From the NCBI GenBank assembly GCA_963513935.1, contig OY740774.1, positions 88,120,385-88,184,384 on the forward strand: 64,000 nt of DNA. Direction: 5' to 3'. Position numbers and translations under genes: made by a program. The stretch is from Aphrophora alni. Its lineage: Eukaryota > Arthropoda > Insecta > Hemiptera > Aphrophoridae. The notes beneath the pieces are model-generated. The model searched no databases. It was not told where the DNA came from and saw only the letters and a list, made by a program, of their open reading frames with translations. Each line of letters starts with the position of its first letter. Position 1 is the stretch's first letter. Positions 11,461-26,400 of this stretch are shown piece after piece.

Positions 11461-14400
11461 GTAAGTGTTGGTATCACTGTGATTAATTATTTCTAAATCA
11501 TTATTATACACATAATTTACCACACAAACTACAGACAATAATGAAAATGAACAAAACTTCTAAGAATAAAGATAAAATTATCGTACTACAGTTCTTCAAT
11601 TACTGGGTATATAAGGTGTAAATTGAGTCCCTATTGGTTTAGTGATTGGTCTTGAGAGGTTCCATGCTCAATTCTCAGAGGAGCTCATACATTTACAGGG
11701 TTGACCCAACATCGTGAGAAAAGGAGAAGCTACAATTGTTAGCAAACTCTGATTGAGAATGCTAAAATAATGTTAATTAATTCAACACATAACCCAACAG
11801 AAAAACCATCCAGCAAGCATAGATAGGCCCTTCAGAGCTTTTAAACCATAGAACTTTTTTTCCAGAGTGTAAATTGAGTCTAAAACACACCCAATAATTA
11901 TAGAACAGTTGAAAATTAAAACTTCAAAATTATCATATATTTATTAGAGCACACTTTTGCTTTTGAATTTTTGGTGACCAACTTGAAACTAACTTTTCAG
12001 ATTTTAATAGGAAGAGGCTCGTGTGACACATTATTTTGCACTTCCTTTTGGTTGTAAAACTAATCCTACAACCCCTGTTTATTATATCTTTTTGTTCTCA
12101 AGATATCAATCATCAACTAAATGTGTTGAACAAACGCTTGAAACACACTTAAAAATTGGAAATAAAGTGTAAAGTTAAAATTTAGGATTTTTGTTGTTCC
12201 TGTTTTTATTTCAATGTTATAAAATAAAAACCTTGACCTGTACTATCACCTAACAAAAATAACTTGGAAATTGTACCAAATATTGTGATAAATGTTACGG
12301 GGAAACAACCTTTTTTTTCTACTTATAATCTGATCTTGAATGAAATCTATTATGAAGGTCGATGAATCACTGATTTCAATAAATAAATTGGTAATAAATA
12401 CTTGAGTTTTTTGTATCATGTGATCTGCTCGTAGAAATACACACAATCGCTGTTTCACATATATAGAATATAATCAGTTTATAATCGGTTTTTCAAAAAA
12501 ACACTGCGGTCATTAAATGTTACAAAATTTAAAACATGAAAACACACACAAAACAACAAGTATAGACAGAAACAACAAAAGTTTGTTAGTTGTGTCCAAC
12601 ATTGAATTGAAAGTTACCTTAGTTGAATATATACTCAAATGAATCAATGGAGTGTCGATGAAAGTGAAAGTAAAAATAATTCTGTAAACAGATATTGCGA
12701 TTTTGGTAATCTGGGATGTAACAGATAAAAGTTTGACAGGAATTACGAGTAGCGCAGCACTACCATTTTAGCCTCAAAGGTGGACAATTTTTGAGGGCAT
12801 AAATTTCGAAAAGAAAAATATAGGCCAAAAAATTTTAAGGGGAAAAATTTTTTACAGTGCAAAATTTGTGTTAAACAGACAAAAAATGTATGCCCTTTTT
12901 CTGAGCAATGATTTCACCTTTCTTATAGTACACCAAAAAATTAATTAAAATGTGCAAGCACCTGTATTAACTAAATATAATGACAACGCTCATCTGCTAC
13001 CGTTTTCTATAATAAGTTCTACTGTTGTACCTGTCTAAACTGTCTTCCCTCTCAATATGAATGACTTGCCCAGCCGTTATATTAATCTACCGTCTTCCGC
13101 AGTTTGTGTACAAGTTGCATTGCTGAAAGTCTGTTTTGTTTGAGTTTAATAAAGCTACTAAAATGAGCCTTTTGCCTATATTTTGCCAGTGTTGAGGTTG
13201 TGAATGCAATGTGATGTAAGAAAAAATGTTTCTCACATCGTCTACAGGTTGTCAATTATATATAGAACCTTCACAACATATTTCCCAATGTTAATATAAT
13301 GCTACAAATTATTTTGAGCACAGCCGTAACTAACTGTAGTGGTGAATACTCATTTTCACCATTTAAGTGAGTGAAAAACTGTCTAACTCAGTGGGACAAA
13401 GTAAACTGAATGCTCTGATGGTTATGGTAATTGAATGTGATGCCATTCAATCCCTCGATTTTCAATAGCTAATAAAAACATTTTCTAAAAACAAAGAAAG
13501 GCAAAAAATGATTATTGCTTGAGGGTTTATAAGTACCTGAAGAAACTATGAACATGGATGTATCAACTTTATACTGAATTTTTTTAATATTACAGATGTG
13601 GTTGATAATGTGAGAATATTTTAATGATATGTAAATAAAAACGTGTGCTGTACACATAAACTATTTTTTATCATTGTCCGCCTACTACCGTTTAGTGTGG
13701 TTTTATTTTTGATTATAACAAAGAATCTAATCTAGAATTTACAATTTACAATCTAATGGTATTGTAAATGGTTAATAAGCTTAAAATAACTTTTTTATTC
13801 CTATTTATTAAAAAAAAAAATACAGAGTATTCAATAAAAATTTTAATATGTAAAACAAGATATTTTTTTTAATAATTTTATAACCAAACTCTAACTGTTA
13901 TTTCAAGTTTATATCGATAACATTTTGTGGGAGGGGCGTAACCAACTTGATTACCTAGAGGCACAATTTGTTTAAATGTGGCACTGGTTATAAGATTATT
14001 ACATTATAGATATTTTTATATTTTCAGAGTTTGGCTTTCTTAGTTCTGCCATTTCTGCCAGCTTCTAATCTATTCTTCCCAGTGGGTTTTGTTGTAGCAG
14101 AGAGAGTCCTGTACATGCCTTCCATGGGGTTCTGCATGCTTATTGGTTATGGCTGGCATCTAGTTGCTGAAAAGAGGTAATATCACATATATAAATATTG
14201 AGCTTGACTTGTGAGTTGAACACAACTTCTTACAAATAATGTGTTTATTAATTCAAAGATGTTTTAACGACAATATCGCCATCTTCAGTGATTATAGCTA
14301 CAATAATCAAAAGTAACCTAGTACTGTACCATATCCCATACTCATACAGAATGCAGGAGGAGGGGCGCGTGGCCTAAACCTATTTTACAACTTTCTAAAT

Positions 14401-17400
14401 AGTAAGGTGTTATAAAATTGCCAATCTAAGTAACCTATGCAACTAATAAAATATTAACTAACATTAATGTATTGTACAAATTTATTTTACATTAATATAG
14501 AATTTCGTATAGGGCTTAATTAATTATTTACAATTACATTTCGATATTTGTTAATGTAAAAACTATCCCAATCATCAGATATATTCAATGTCATGACATT
14601 TTTCAAAAGTTTCAACATTTTCTACTTTAAAATGATGTTTTACTTCTAAATAATGTTTAGCCATCACTGATTTATGCGTTCTGTTGTATTTTTAAGTGGG
14701 GGAAATGTTCTTTAGATCTCGTTTTAATATTTCTTTTTGTTTGGCCTATATATTTCCTGAAACATATTTCACAGTTTATATAATAAATTCCTGATTTATC
14801 CTGTTCCTGAATTCTATATTTATATCTTAATACTTTACCAAGATGGACAAAGCTAGTGTACATTTGATACTGGTGGAGCATAAGTTGTTTTAACCCACTG
14901 TTGTTGGAGCTTACTTGAATTAATAAACATATTATTTGTGAAAATTTGTATTGTATTGTTGATAAATAACTCGGTTAAACAGTATTTTGTAGTTTTATCT
15001 GTTTGAAGTTGTTTATACAATAGTTTTCAAAATAATTTTAACATGATTTTATTTTTATCAATTTTTTGTTTTTTTTCCATTATTGTAGCTGTTATCTTTA
15101 AGTTTTGTATGCAAGATTTATTAAAAAGGAAAAAAATCAAGCATCATAAAGTGAGAATGTGGAGCGTTCCTTTATGTGGAAGCATGAACTTTTTCCTACC
15201 CATAGAGAATGTCAATTGCTCATGAAACGTCAAAGGTGAATGTCAGCCTTCCTTTACTAGTGGAACAGCCAAAAATTAAAAAGAGCCATATCTGGATAGT
15301 TTGGAACTTGACAAAGAAGTGCTGTGTTTGGCCAAAAAGTTTAACTCAGTTGCAATTAATGAGATATCAGTCAAAGAAAATGGTCAACATCTTTTTTAGA
15401 CATTGATGCACATCTGCTGTACTTTTGTTTTATCTTGAGGATGTTGAATGTCTCCACCATGATGACTGTAACTTGGTTTCTGGTTCATATTTATAAACAC
15501 ATATCTCATCACAGTCTTTAGGAAGTCAGCATGTCCTACTTTCCAAAACCAAATCCTCAGTCAAAATTAAATATACTAAGCTAGTACTTTTTTCTCAGGT
15601 GATGACATGTCAGTTATTGCTGAAGTTTAATATACCAAACCAGTGTTTATCCTCACCTTGCTTGTAAATTCTTGGGCAGTGAATTTATGATTATGCATGA
15701 CCAAAGTTTGCACTTGGTCAGTGTATTTTACAGTGAAATAACTACTCCTTAATTTGCGTGATGCTCTTGGCAAGTCTGTTGAATTCGGGTATAATTAAAC
15801 TTGATGATAAATTTGATTCAATACCGCTGCTCAAGTCATACCATCAATTTGTAAAAAAATTTAATCTGACAGACGCTGAATATTCAGGCCAGATAATTTT
15901 TGAACAAACCCTGTATTATTGTCATGATTGTTCATGATCATTGAAGCAGTAAGGAATGAATTTACACATTCTTAAATTGGATTAATTCCAACTTAAAAGT
16001 TTTACTTTTATGTAATCTCATTACAGTGAGATACTTTCTAGAAAAAGTAAATATATTTAAACTAGCTAGATTTTAAAAGTAGTTCCGGATGAATGACATT
16101 TGTTATCACTTTTAGATACTAAACTCTTATTTGTCGTGGTTTTAATCGCCAATATATGAGATTTGAGCCATGTGTAAAAATATAGAAAAAATTTATTTTG
16201 AATGCAACATCAACTTTTTACTGTTAGTCTTTATTTTTAATTATTCATTTCTTTAACACTGTCCCTAAAATATGTGCTTAAAACTTTGTACTTTACTTTG
16301 GTTCAATCAAGACTACAATATAGTATATATTGTTGATGGGAGGAGCCTATTATGCTACAGTAAAACCCCTTATTATTATACAAAAGTTTATCATCAGAAA
16401 CATATCTTGTAAAAGCAGGGGACATTGTTCTTTTCTACTGTTTACAGAACTGAACATTTTTCCTTTACAACATTTATAAGGGTCTAAACATATTTTTCAA
16501 AAGAAGTTTGAACAATTACAGAGACAATAGGGGCAGTTGTAGTGGAGGTTTAAGATCCATGTTTATCAGATATTTGCTGAAGGCAAATATTAGGCATTTT
16601 CAGAGTTTTCTACAATAACCCAAAATTATTTAACCATTTACTTGAAGAAACTATCTGCATAGAAACAAAATTGTTTTAATGAATAAAGGAATTAACTTTA
16701 AGTATTGAAATTTTATAATCACTTTAAAAATTTATTGGATAAATTAAGAAGAAAAGAAAATTTATTTAAATGAAAAAGAGGACTTGCCGCTGAGCCTTTG
16801 TTTATCTTTCCAATCTATGATTTATACCTAGAACAAGTTGGGGAAGGTAAACCCAAAACACCCAAGCTCTGCTGTTTATGGATACCTAATTTCATAGAAA
16901 GTCATTCATAGAGGTATGTCAATGATGTGGATCCTTTTACAAATGTATGTACTTATAGCATTAAGTTTGTAATTTTAAAATTTATAATGCAATTGTTATT
17001 TTATATAATTATTAATAAATTAGTTAAGATATTCTTTGTTTTGTTTTTACATTAATTTGTATGGGGGATTTGATTTATTGTATGTAATTGTCTTCTGTGA
17101 AATAAACTAATATTATCATTATTATATTTAATTTTGATTGTTAGATCCCGTAAGTTGGCTTGGCTAGGTGTTGGACTGTTGCTATTGGCCCATGGCTGCA
17201 AGACAGTTTCTAGAAACTGGGATTGGCAATCAGAATACAGTATCTTCATGTCAGGTCTTCGTGTAAACCAACGCAATGCCAAACTCTTTAACAACGTTGG
17301 TCATGCGTTGGAGAGTCAAGGGCGATTCCAGGAAGCTCTACAGTATTTCCACAAAGCTGTTAGGTATGTTCAATACTAATTTTTGTCTTTTATAACTAGA

Positions 17401-20400
17401 AAAAAATGTAAACTAATTCTTACAGTTCTATTTTGGCAATAATAATTGTTGTAAATAATGCAAAAAAGATATACTTTTCCGTTTATTGTGTTCAATTAAA
17501 AAAATAATAAAATTTCAAATCGAAGTTCTATGCAAAATATTACTGAAAAAGCAAGATTAGCATTGCATTTGAAGACCAATTCAAAATTTCATATGAAGCT
17601 TATCCAGTAGAGACCATATTGTAATAGAGTAAAAGAATGTCTGATAATTAAACTGGTATGTAAATGTACATACCTATCTGCCTTTCCTAGCTTAGTCATA
17701 TTTCGAATACTTTACATGTTTGGTGTAAATCACATCTTCAAAACCATATATTCTGAGATCTACCTGAAACACATCAAGTGACAGTGATCTGTAGTACATA
17801 CATAGTAGGGTTCATCCACATCTCTCCTCCGATAATGTGTTGTGCAGGGTCCATTGCTTGCACTTGTATATTGCGTAACCTATTACATCTAACCTGATAT
17901 TTTTAATAAGTATACAGTAGAACCTAATTAATCCAGACTTCATTAAGTCTGACTTTGCTTTTCATCCGGACAGCCTTAAAAAATAATCATGTTGCTGATA
18001 AAGAGATTAACTTAGTCATGAACTTAAGACTCCATTCTATACATTAGTGGTGAGTACTGACTGACTCACACACTTTCACTACCCCACCATAAGACCTTCT
18101 CTTCTTCATTTAAATTTACTTGATTACAAATTAAACTTTTATTAGAAAATAAGATTAAAAATTTGAATTATAAGGAGAATGGTAGTTTAAAATGTACGGA
18201 TATACCATATTTTGCTAATATTTAGAAAACCAATGATATGTAAAGGTGTACAAGAATGACTTTTTAATTATAAATGACAGCAAGAAGATTTACAATTCAA
18301 AGAATAGAGACAAAAATGACAATTCCAGTTCCAAAATAAATGTATGTTTATATGTTTGCAGTGTTCAGCAAGATGACATTGGAGCACATATTAATGTTGG
18401 AAGAACTTATAATCATCTGAAGATGTTTAAAGAAGCTGAAGATGCATATCTCAAGGTAATATTAAACTTCAATTGTAAATAAAGTATTAGAAACATGAAA
18501 TCAGCTCTTAACTTTTCCAATTTATTAAACAAATATTTCAAACATTTGCTTATTTCTCTGTTGTTGTTTTTTTTTAAGCTGTAATGTAATAAAGAAACAA
18601 AAATTCTTTGAACTACAAAACTAAGACAATAATAAATCCAGTATGTTTATTACATTACCATATTACCCTTTTGTGTTTTAAATACAAGATCCGTATAAAA
18701 AGAACCCTACCTTTAGCCAGGAAAAATACAATTACTCACCTGTGGTCTGAAGCACTAATTCCAATAAAAGTGGTATTTTGGGACTACACATTCCTCCTAG
18801 CGGTCTCACCTTTTGTTGACATTTCATAAACCCATCGCTGAGAATGGAATTCAACTATCTCATCATTTTTTTTAAATCCCTTCGTGAGTCAAATCGGGTT
18901 TCTTTCAGCATTAGTTTCACTTGGATAACAAACAAAAATCACAAGCAGTCAATGTTAGAAGAATAAGTAACCTGACATACCATGGAAATGTGTTTAGCCT
19001 AGAAACTCTGAATCAGATGGCAATGAGATGGTGGGTTAATAATCCGACTACCACATTCCCTTGCCCATAAGTCTGGTCTCTTCTATTTCAAAGTATCTTG
19101 AAAGACCTTTAGGTCTCTTTAGCCTTGTGGTTTGTATGTGTAATACTCCACAATAAGGGATTCAAATAAAATCACTTTGACATTACTACACCTGCAGTGG
19201 TTTTTCGGCCTCATGTATGTTGAATAGATCCACTATGACGATTGTGCCTTGGTTTCTGTGTTGTTTATGTAAATCCAAAACATATCACCAGTGATCATGG
19301 TGTTCCGGAAGTTGGGGTCACCTTTTGCCAAATTCAACATATTCTGTTAAACTTCCTGATAATTTGTTTATACTTTGTTATTAATAGAATTGAGCCAAAT
19401 CCTTGCTCAAAATTCAATGTACTGAACCCGTGTTTATTCTCATCTTGTTCTCAAGCGCTTAAATGATTACACGACTGTCACAAAGTTCACAGGGAAAAAT
19501 CTCTACACGTGCAAGACCTTATCCTTTACTGGAGGTGACTTTTTCTGTTTTCACAGGTAAAATTCAATTCGGATACTTTTCTAACCAACTTTTTTTGACT
19601 TTCTTATAAGAAATCAACTGTACTCTTTACGTGTTAGATTAGAGTTTTGATATTGTATCACCTATTTTCAATCACTTTTAAAAAACCTAGAATGTTTTCC
19701 TAACACGTAACATTAAAATTGTATCATCCTAATTATTATTTATAAATTTCTTTTGCAGGCAAAATCATTATTACCAAAAGCAAAACCTGGAGAGTCGTAT
19801 CAAGCTCGCATTGCACCCAATCACTTAAATGTATTTTTAAATCTTGCAAATCTAATAGCAAAGAATGAAACTCGTCTAGAAGAGGCAGACTTACTGTACA
19901 GACAAGCCATCAGTATGCGAGCTGATTACACACAGGCTTACATAAACAGAGGTGATGTCTTACTAAAACTGAACAGAACAAAAGAAGCACAAGAAGTGTA
20001 CGAACGTGCTCTCTTTTATGACAGCAACAATCCTGATATCTATTATAATGTGAGTAATTTTAATTTTAGGTAATTTATCAAGCTTATATGGCTCATTTTT
20101 ATGTGTTAATATATTTTGGATTTTAAAGCTGTTTTTTAAAAAACTATAGAACATGTTGATAATATGGACTTAGTGAACCCCGCCATACCATGTAATACAA
20201 GCAGAACCTCGTAATTGTGTATATCTAGACTAAAAGGTCTCCACATGCTTCACTCGTGTCAAGTGTCTCTGCCCTAACTGACCTCAAAGCTCTACATATA
20301 TGAAGCAAACTACACTTCCTTCACTCGTATCAGTGTAATAGCCTTTGTAACTAAATGAATATCACTTTTTTTTGGAATACAAGTTATAAATTACATTTTT

Positions 20401-23400
20401 GACAATAACTTCGCTATTTGTCATCATAGAGAGTTGGCACCATTACTTACAGAATTGAAATCTGCTAATTTTTATCTAATTTGGTGAATAACAACAAATA
20501 ATAATAAGTTGATTAACACGTAAGATATAAACAAAAATGTTTAAATAGACGCCATCTTGACATTTTAATTAGATTTTTCTGAATTTCAGTATGGTTCTGT
20601 ACGAGTACACTAGAGTCTCCTATACCAAATTTCATGTTTCTATCTTAATATTTGTGGCCACTATCGTGCTTAATGAAAAACAACAGATGGGGATGTCATG
20701 TTGGAAACCACTATTTTGATTTCCTGCGGCCATGAAACATGAAGATCAGTCAAAAACTGAGATTAATATTTATGACAATTACTAAATTTACTGCAGTTCA
20801 TGATGGTCGAAAGAATCATGTAATTGAGGATCTCAGCAGTGGCGGATTTCCCACTAGGCACTCTAGGCCAGTGCCTAGGGGCGGCACGCTCCAGGGGGCG
20901 GAACGGCAGGACGTTTATGAACTGTTCCAATTTAGTAGTCTATATGATTGAAATAATGGCGTTAACATAAAGCACTTGGTAGACCGAGTCTTGCTCGGTA
21001 ATATTTCATTTTTATCAGTTCATCCAATTACTATAAAACCTTTCAGAGTCATTAAATGTATACACATTTCTTTTAATACTTCATGCAATTTTCATCTCAC
21101 ATTTTGAAATAGTGTTTGTTCTGTCAGGAAGCTTTAATTTTTCAAACAGCTGTTATGATTACTTTGTTCCAGTTTTCGTTGTTTATTTCGTTACCAACAC
21201 ACAATATTAAACCCAAAATATTAAACCGTTTTGACCCTATAATTAATTTATTTACGCAACTAGATGTTGTCTAGCCAAGTAACCTATATTGGATACGTTT
21301 TGGAGCAAAAAAAAAGTTATTTCTAGCACTTTAAAAACATCCTCGGAGCCTGAGATATCAATCAATCAAGGAAACATACATCTTTCTATAATATCGTAGG
21401 ATATTATGGTACGTGAAGTACTACAGGGGGGCGGCAGTCAGAATAGTGTGGAACATTTATAAATCCGTCCCTGGATCTCAGGAATAGTGAAAGGGGGTAT
21501 ATTGGATCTATAAAGGTTCCAGTGCAGTGGTTACAAGTTTCAGCTTCTGAGGAAGGTTTTGTGGTGTGCTAGAAGTGGATAATGCTCCCCGTATTGATTT
21601 TGTGAGTGGGGGTCTGATGTTGTGCCGAAAGCGTCTAAGTGCACAGCTCTCCTAGATCTTTGGAGTTATTTAACTTTCAACTTGGCAAAATTTGTCACTC
21701 CTACATACAATACAAACTTACCCTCTACTTTATATAGTGTATAAGTGAAAATTAATCTCTCAAGATATATACAGCTTGGTTTGAAATTCCAGTATTTCAG
21801 TATTTACACTCTACTATACTCTTGATGAGCTCTACAGATCCACTTCTTGTATACATAAATTGGGTCATTAGATGGTTAGGTATTTTGAGAATGACAGTCC
21901 TAACCTCGTTTATTTTATTTTAGGGTTTTTTGGTGTTAGTTTTTATATAGGGTAAAGGTTATAGGTTTTAGGGTATAGGGGAGATGTTAAATGGTATAAC
22001 TTATAGGGTATTAGGATAATTTAATTAGGATTCATTTTGATATTATAGGGCGTCGTTCGTTACATGGACAGTCTATGTTTGAAGGTTGAATAAACTTGAT
22101 ATGAAAGGAGATCTTGTATATGTGTAAGAGTCTGTATGGGGGGGGGGACAGGGTGACCGGCTAGAAAATATATGTTTAGATACATATCTATATATTTGTA
22201 GTTATATTTTTTGAATAATCTATTGTATTATATTTTTTGTGTATATATTAGTTTCATACTCCTTTTGTTTGTAGGAAATAGAAAATTATTTTTAACTTTG
22301 CTTACCAAGAATAAATTTAATATAAATTTTAGTAAAATTTGTATAATACCATTACTTTGGAACTCTTGTACATTTATTTTCCTCGAGAACTCTAAATTTA
22401 AGAGTAGCTTCCATATAGTTAAATTCTCAAAATTGACTCGATGATTTTTATCAAATTTTACCGCTAAAGATCCAAACCAAACATATTGTTCGCCATCTCT
22501 CCAAAATGCTGATAGCTATAGCTAAAAACTATAAATAGCCATGGGGATGTTATAAAATTATTTATTTCTAAAAATTGACTGTACCAATTTTTTTCAAATT
22601 GTAGTGAAATGTGATCGAAACCTCTATAAATTTGCAAGTAATACATTTTTATTGTTCACAAATAATTGACAAACACAAAAATGAACCTCGACCATCATCA
22701 TTAAAAGCTTGAATTTAATTAAATACAATTTACGCTAAGGGTATGTTTATGGCACAAGTAAAGCAAGTTTAGGACTTGCATCCATCCATTAGCAAGAAAG
22801 ATTGCATCCATCTTCATTTAAACTTTTTGATTGACAACTACCGAAATGACTGTTATTGATGATGATTAGTTTTGGTTCGTTATTATTGGATTTTGGATTG
22901 GGCAGAAAAGATTGTGCAATTTTTTTTCACCAATCATTATAGTGAATACATTATAAAATTGATGCCTGTTTGCATCTCAAAAATATCTCACTAATATCAC
23001 TCATTGCAAATCATGTGTAAAATCTGTTTTGCAGTTGGGTGTAGTATTCTTGGAACAAGGCAAAGCATCTCAAGCTCTTGCTTATTTAGACAAAGCACTA
23101 GAATTCGACCCTGAACACGAGCAAGCACTTCTCAACTCTGCAATACTTCTGCAAGAACTTGGACGAGCAGAACTGCGAAAAGTAGCTAGAGAACGTTTGC
23201 TGAAACTGCTTCATAAGGTAATTTTAATTTCTTCCTAAACATTTAAACATAAGTACCCGCATGTTAAATTACTGGACTATCTCTGTATCCAGATTATTTT
23301 GATCAAAAGTTTGAGCGATGTATAAATTTTAATATGTGCCCAGAAAGAGCGGGCGAAAAGTTACTCCAATTCGAAACATAATTAAAATTGCATTAAGATA

Positions 23401-26400
23401 ATCTTGTTTTTAAATTTCTTTTTTTTTATCTGATAGTTAATGATACAAACACTAGAGTGCATTGCTACTCAATCAAACATCTGTTGATTGAGGTTATGTT
23501 ATTATGTTCATGTTTTAAAAATATGTATTAAAGAAGAAAGGAATTTTTGCTGTAAACCTCCACCAGTACAAAGGTGATTTTAGTTTACTAGCGAATAAAG
23601 ACGGTTCCACCAAGACTGAACTTTATGCAAAGTTTTGATGAAAGTGGATCTGTTAAAGATCAGGTAAGTCATCTTTAAACGAAGAAATAAAATTTAATAT
23701 TTTACAAACAATTATTCAGCATCGTAAAAGTCTACTCATAGGTTTGTTTAACAGAATGTTTCAAGAACTTCTGTTTGAAGTATTTTATAACAGACTAAAT
23801 TCAAGCAATATGTACTATGTCTCATTAGAAAACAATCCTGAGGCCTCAATTTTTTGAGACAATGTTAAAACAAATATGAAAAAGTGACTTTAAGATGTTT
23901 TCTAAAATAATTTGGAATCATTCCATACCCTCTGACTACCATATAGAAAAACCCTTAACTTCGCAAAGCTTATGGATTTATAGGATGATGACTTGGGGGT
24001 GTACGCCATTTATGGGAGCAAAATAAGCCTCAATGGCTGAAGTACCTTGAGCAACAAGGACCACATCTGACAGTGACATGCCTGCTGTCATCGAACCTTT
24101 TAATTGTTTTAATATATAACTCTTGAATATTAGGAGATTGCTGCTTTATATTGATATATGCTGTCAAATTATTTTTAAGTACATGATTTACAACTATGGC
24201 GTTAAATTGAACTTTCTAAAAGAAAAATTTGAAAGACAAAACCACTTCAAAGTTACTAGCTAAAACATATTTTTTTCTTTATATTTAAAAATGAATAACC
24301 TCTTGGTCATTATCACCTTATAAATAGAACTAATGTAAAGACTCCTAACTCTTGAATACTCTAATACCATCAAGATCGGAAAGAACAAGAATTGGTCAAG
24401 AGAGACCCAATAGAAAAGATTAGAGACGGGTCGAACCCAAGACTACATGAAAAAGATGTAAATCCAGGTAGGTTCCATTGAAATTGCCATGCCCATACTC
24501 ACTTTAAATGACCCCTTGAAGGTACAAATAAGAATATTATAAATTGAGGTTTTACTGCTCTTAAAATTCAACCCTAGTTGTAGAAAAATAAAAAGAGATT
24601 TTTTAATTTTGTAAATCTACAACTTTAATTTGTATTAACTTAAAGCTTCAACATCCATATCAAATTTTTAGATCTGGCGAAAGACAGTGGTCTAACATGG
24701 AATATTCATATATATGTGTTTATGAATATTTGCTCTGGTATTTTTGTACTGAAAATCTTAAAAAATTTGCACCAAATATGCACTCCTTTTGTCCTATTAT
24801 GGTCTTGTCTACCATGATATATGAGATATGATCTACTAGTTTATTAATACAAAAAGAAATATAATTATGAATAAAAAGAATGCAATCCTACAGGAATTAG
24901 ACCATTATATATAGCCTAATTGAATCATAAGTACACCAGTTTATAACAAACATTTTCATGATTATAATACCAGAGGCATTGTAATATATATATTGTTTTG
25001 TAATCTTAAACAAATACATTAATCAATGTTACCGGTCGCAAAACCTAAAAGTAATTGCTAGCCGATCATTCATACTGATTGTGTCACAACAATTTGTATA
25101 TATTTTGAAATTGAAGGCCTTATTAACGAGATCAACATCTTATAAATTTGCGTTCGACATCCTTGTCAAGTTTGTAAACCAACTACCGGTACTGACTCTC
25201 AGATCCATCCCAAACTGTTCTCAAATATATTGAAATTACCTTTTAAAAAGCTGTATTGTCACTATCTACAAGGACATGGTTCAGGGATTACTAGGTAATC
25301 TGTAGCAATCCACATGAGACGTTGGCATGTGAGCAACACTCGTTTTGTTTACCATAACACACAACTCACAAATGAATATTATTAAAGTCTGACAAGCCTC
25401 GTATGTAACGAACACTTCTAAAATGTGCGAGTGAACCTTTCTCGTAGACAAAGAGTAATTCACCGAATTGCATTTTTTAATTAATATACTGTATCAAAAC
25501 TTTGTTATAACTATGATCATAAAAATTGTAGTTCTTCTATTGCTTTAATAAAATAAAATTTGTCCATAAACACTTCTTTTTACAAAAATTAAAAATTGGT
25601 GTTCTCTGCCGTAGGATTCTGGAAACGAACGAGTACACTTCAATCTAGGCATGCTCGCCATGGACGATCGTGATACAGCAGGTGCTGAACATTGGTTTCG
25701 CAGAGCAGTACAACTGAAAGATGACTTCCGCTCCGCTTTGTTTAACTTGGCACTCTTATTGGCAGATGATCATCGCCCCTTAGAGGCGGCTCCGTTTCTA
25801 AATCAACTTGTCAGGTTCCATCCAGACCATGTGAAAGGACTTATACTACTGGGTGATATTTATATTAATAATATCAAAGATCTGGATGCAGCAGAAAATG
25901 TAAGTTTTATTATATTATGTTGTAAATGAATACTTATTATTAATAATAAGAAATGCATTGATTTTGTGGTATTTCGCATTAAACATTTTAAACAGATTGT
26001 TGACAAAAAATGTAAAGGAAAGAAACAAAATGCATAAATCATAGCAAAGGGCGCCTACTTCTACCGCTAAATAACACCAATTCTTATATTTTCCATAAAT
26101 TATGTGAATTAGTGATAGATTTAATTAGTAATTCATAGAATATTACCATATAGGGTCTGGTAAAATGATATATAGGGAATGATATGGACCCTGATTTTGG
26201 AACATTTATAAAGAGGTCCTTTTCAACATTTTATTTTACTTTGAGCAGAGCAATATATACCACTTTGTTATTGCTGTTACTTTGGTTTAAACATTATATT
26301 GTCTAAATGCCTGCCCTTACTGGTTATATAACGTTCTTGAAGCCTCATCCTTAAGTTCTGCTATGTTTGCCTACCTCTGGTATTGTTGTAAAATCATGAC

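Noticed and set aside
16340..16470. CTACAGTAAAACCCC ... TTCTACTGTTTACAG as a small pogo-like MITE
   Set aside because: The putative ends share only a few bases and no TA-flanked inverted repeat could be confirmed.
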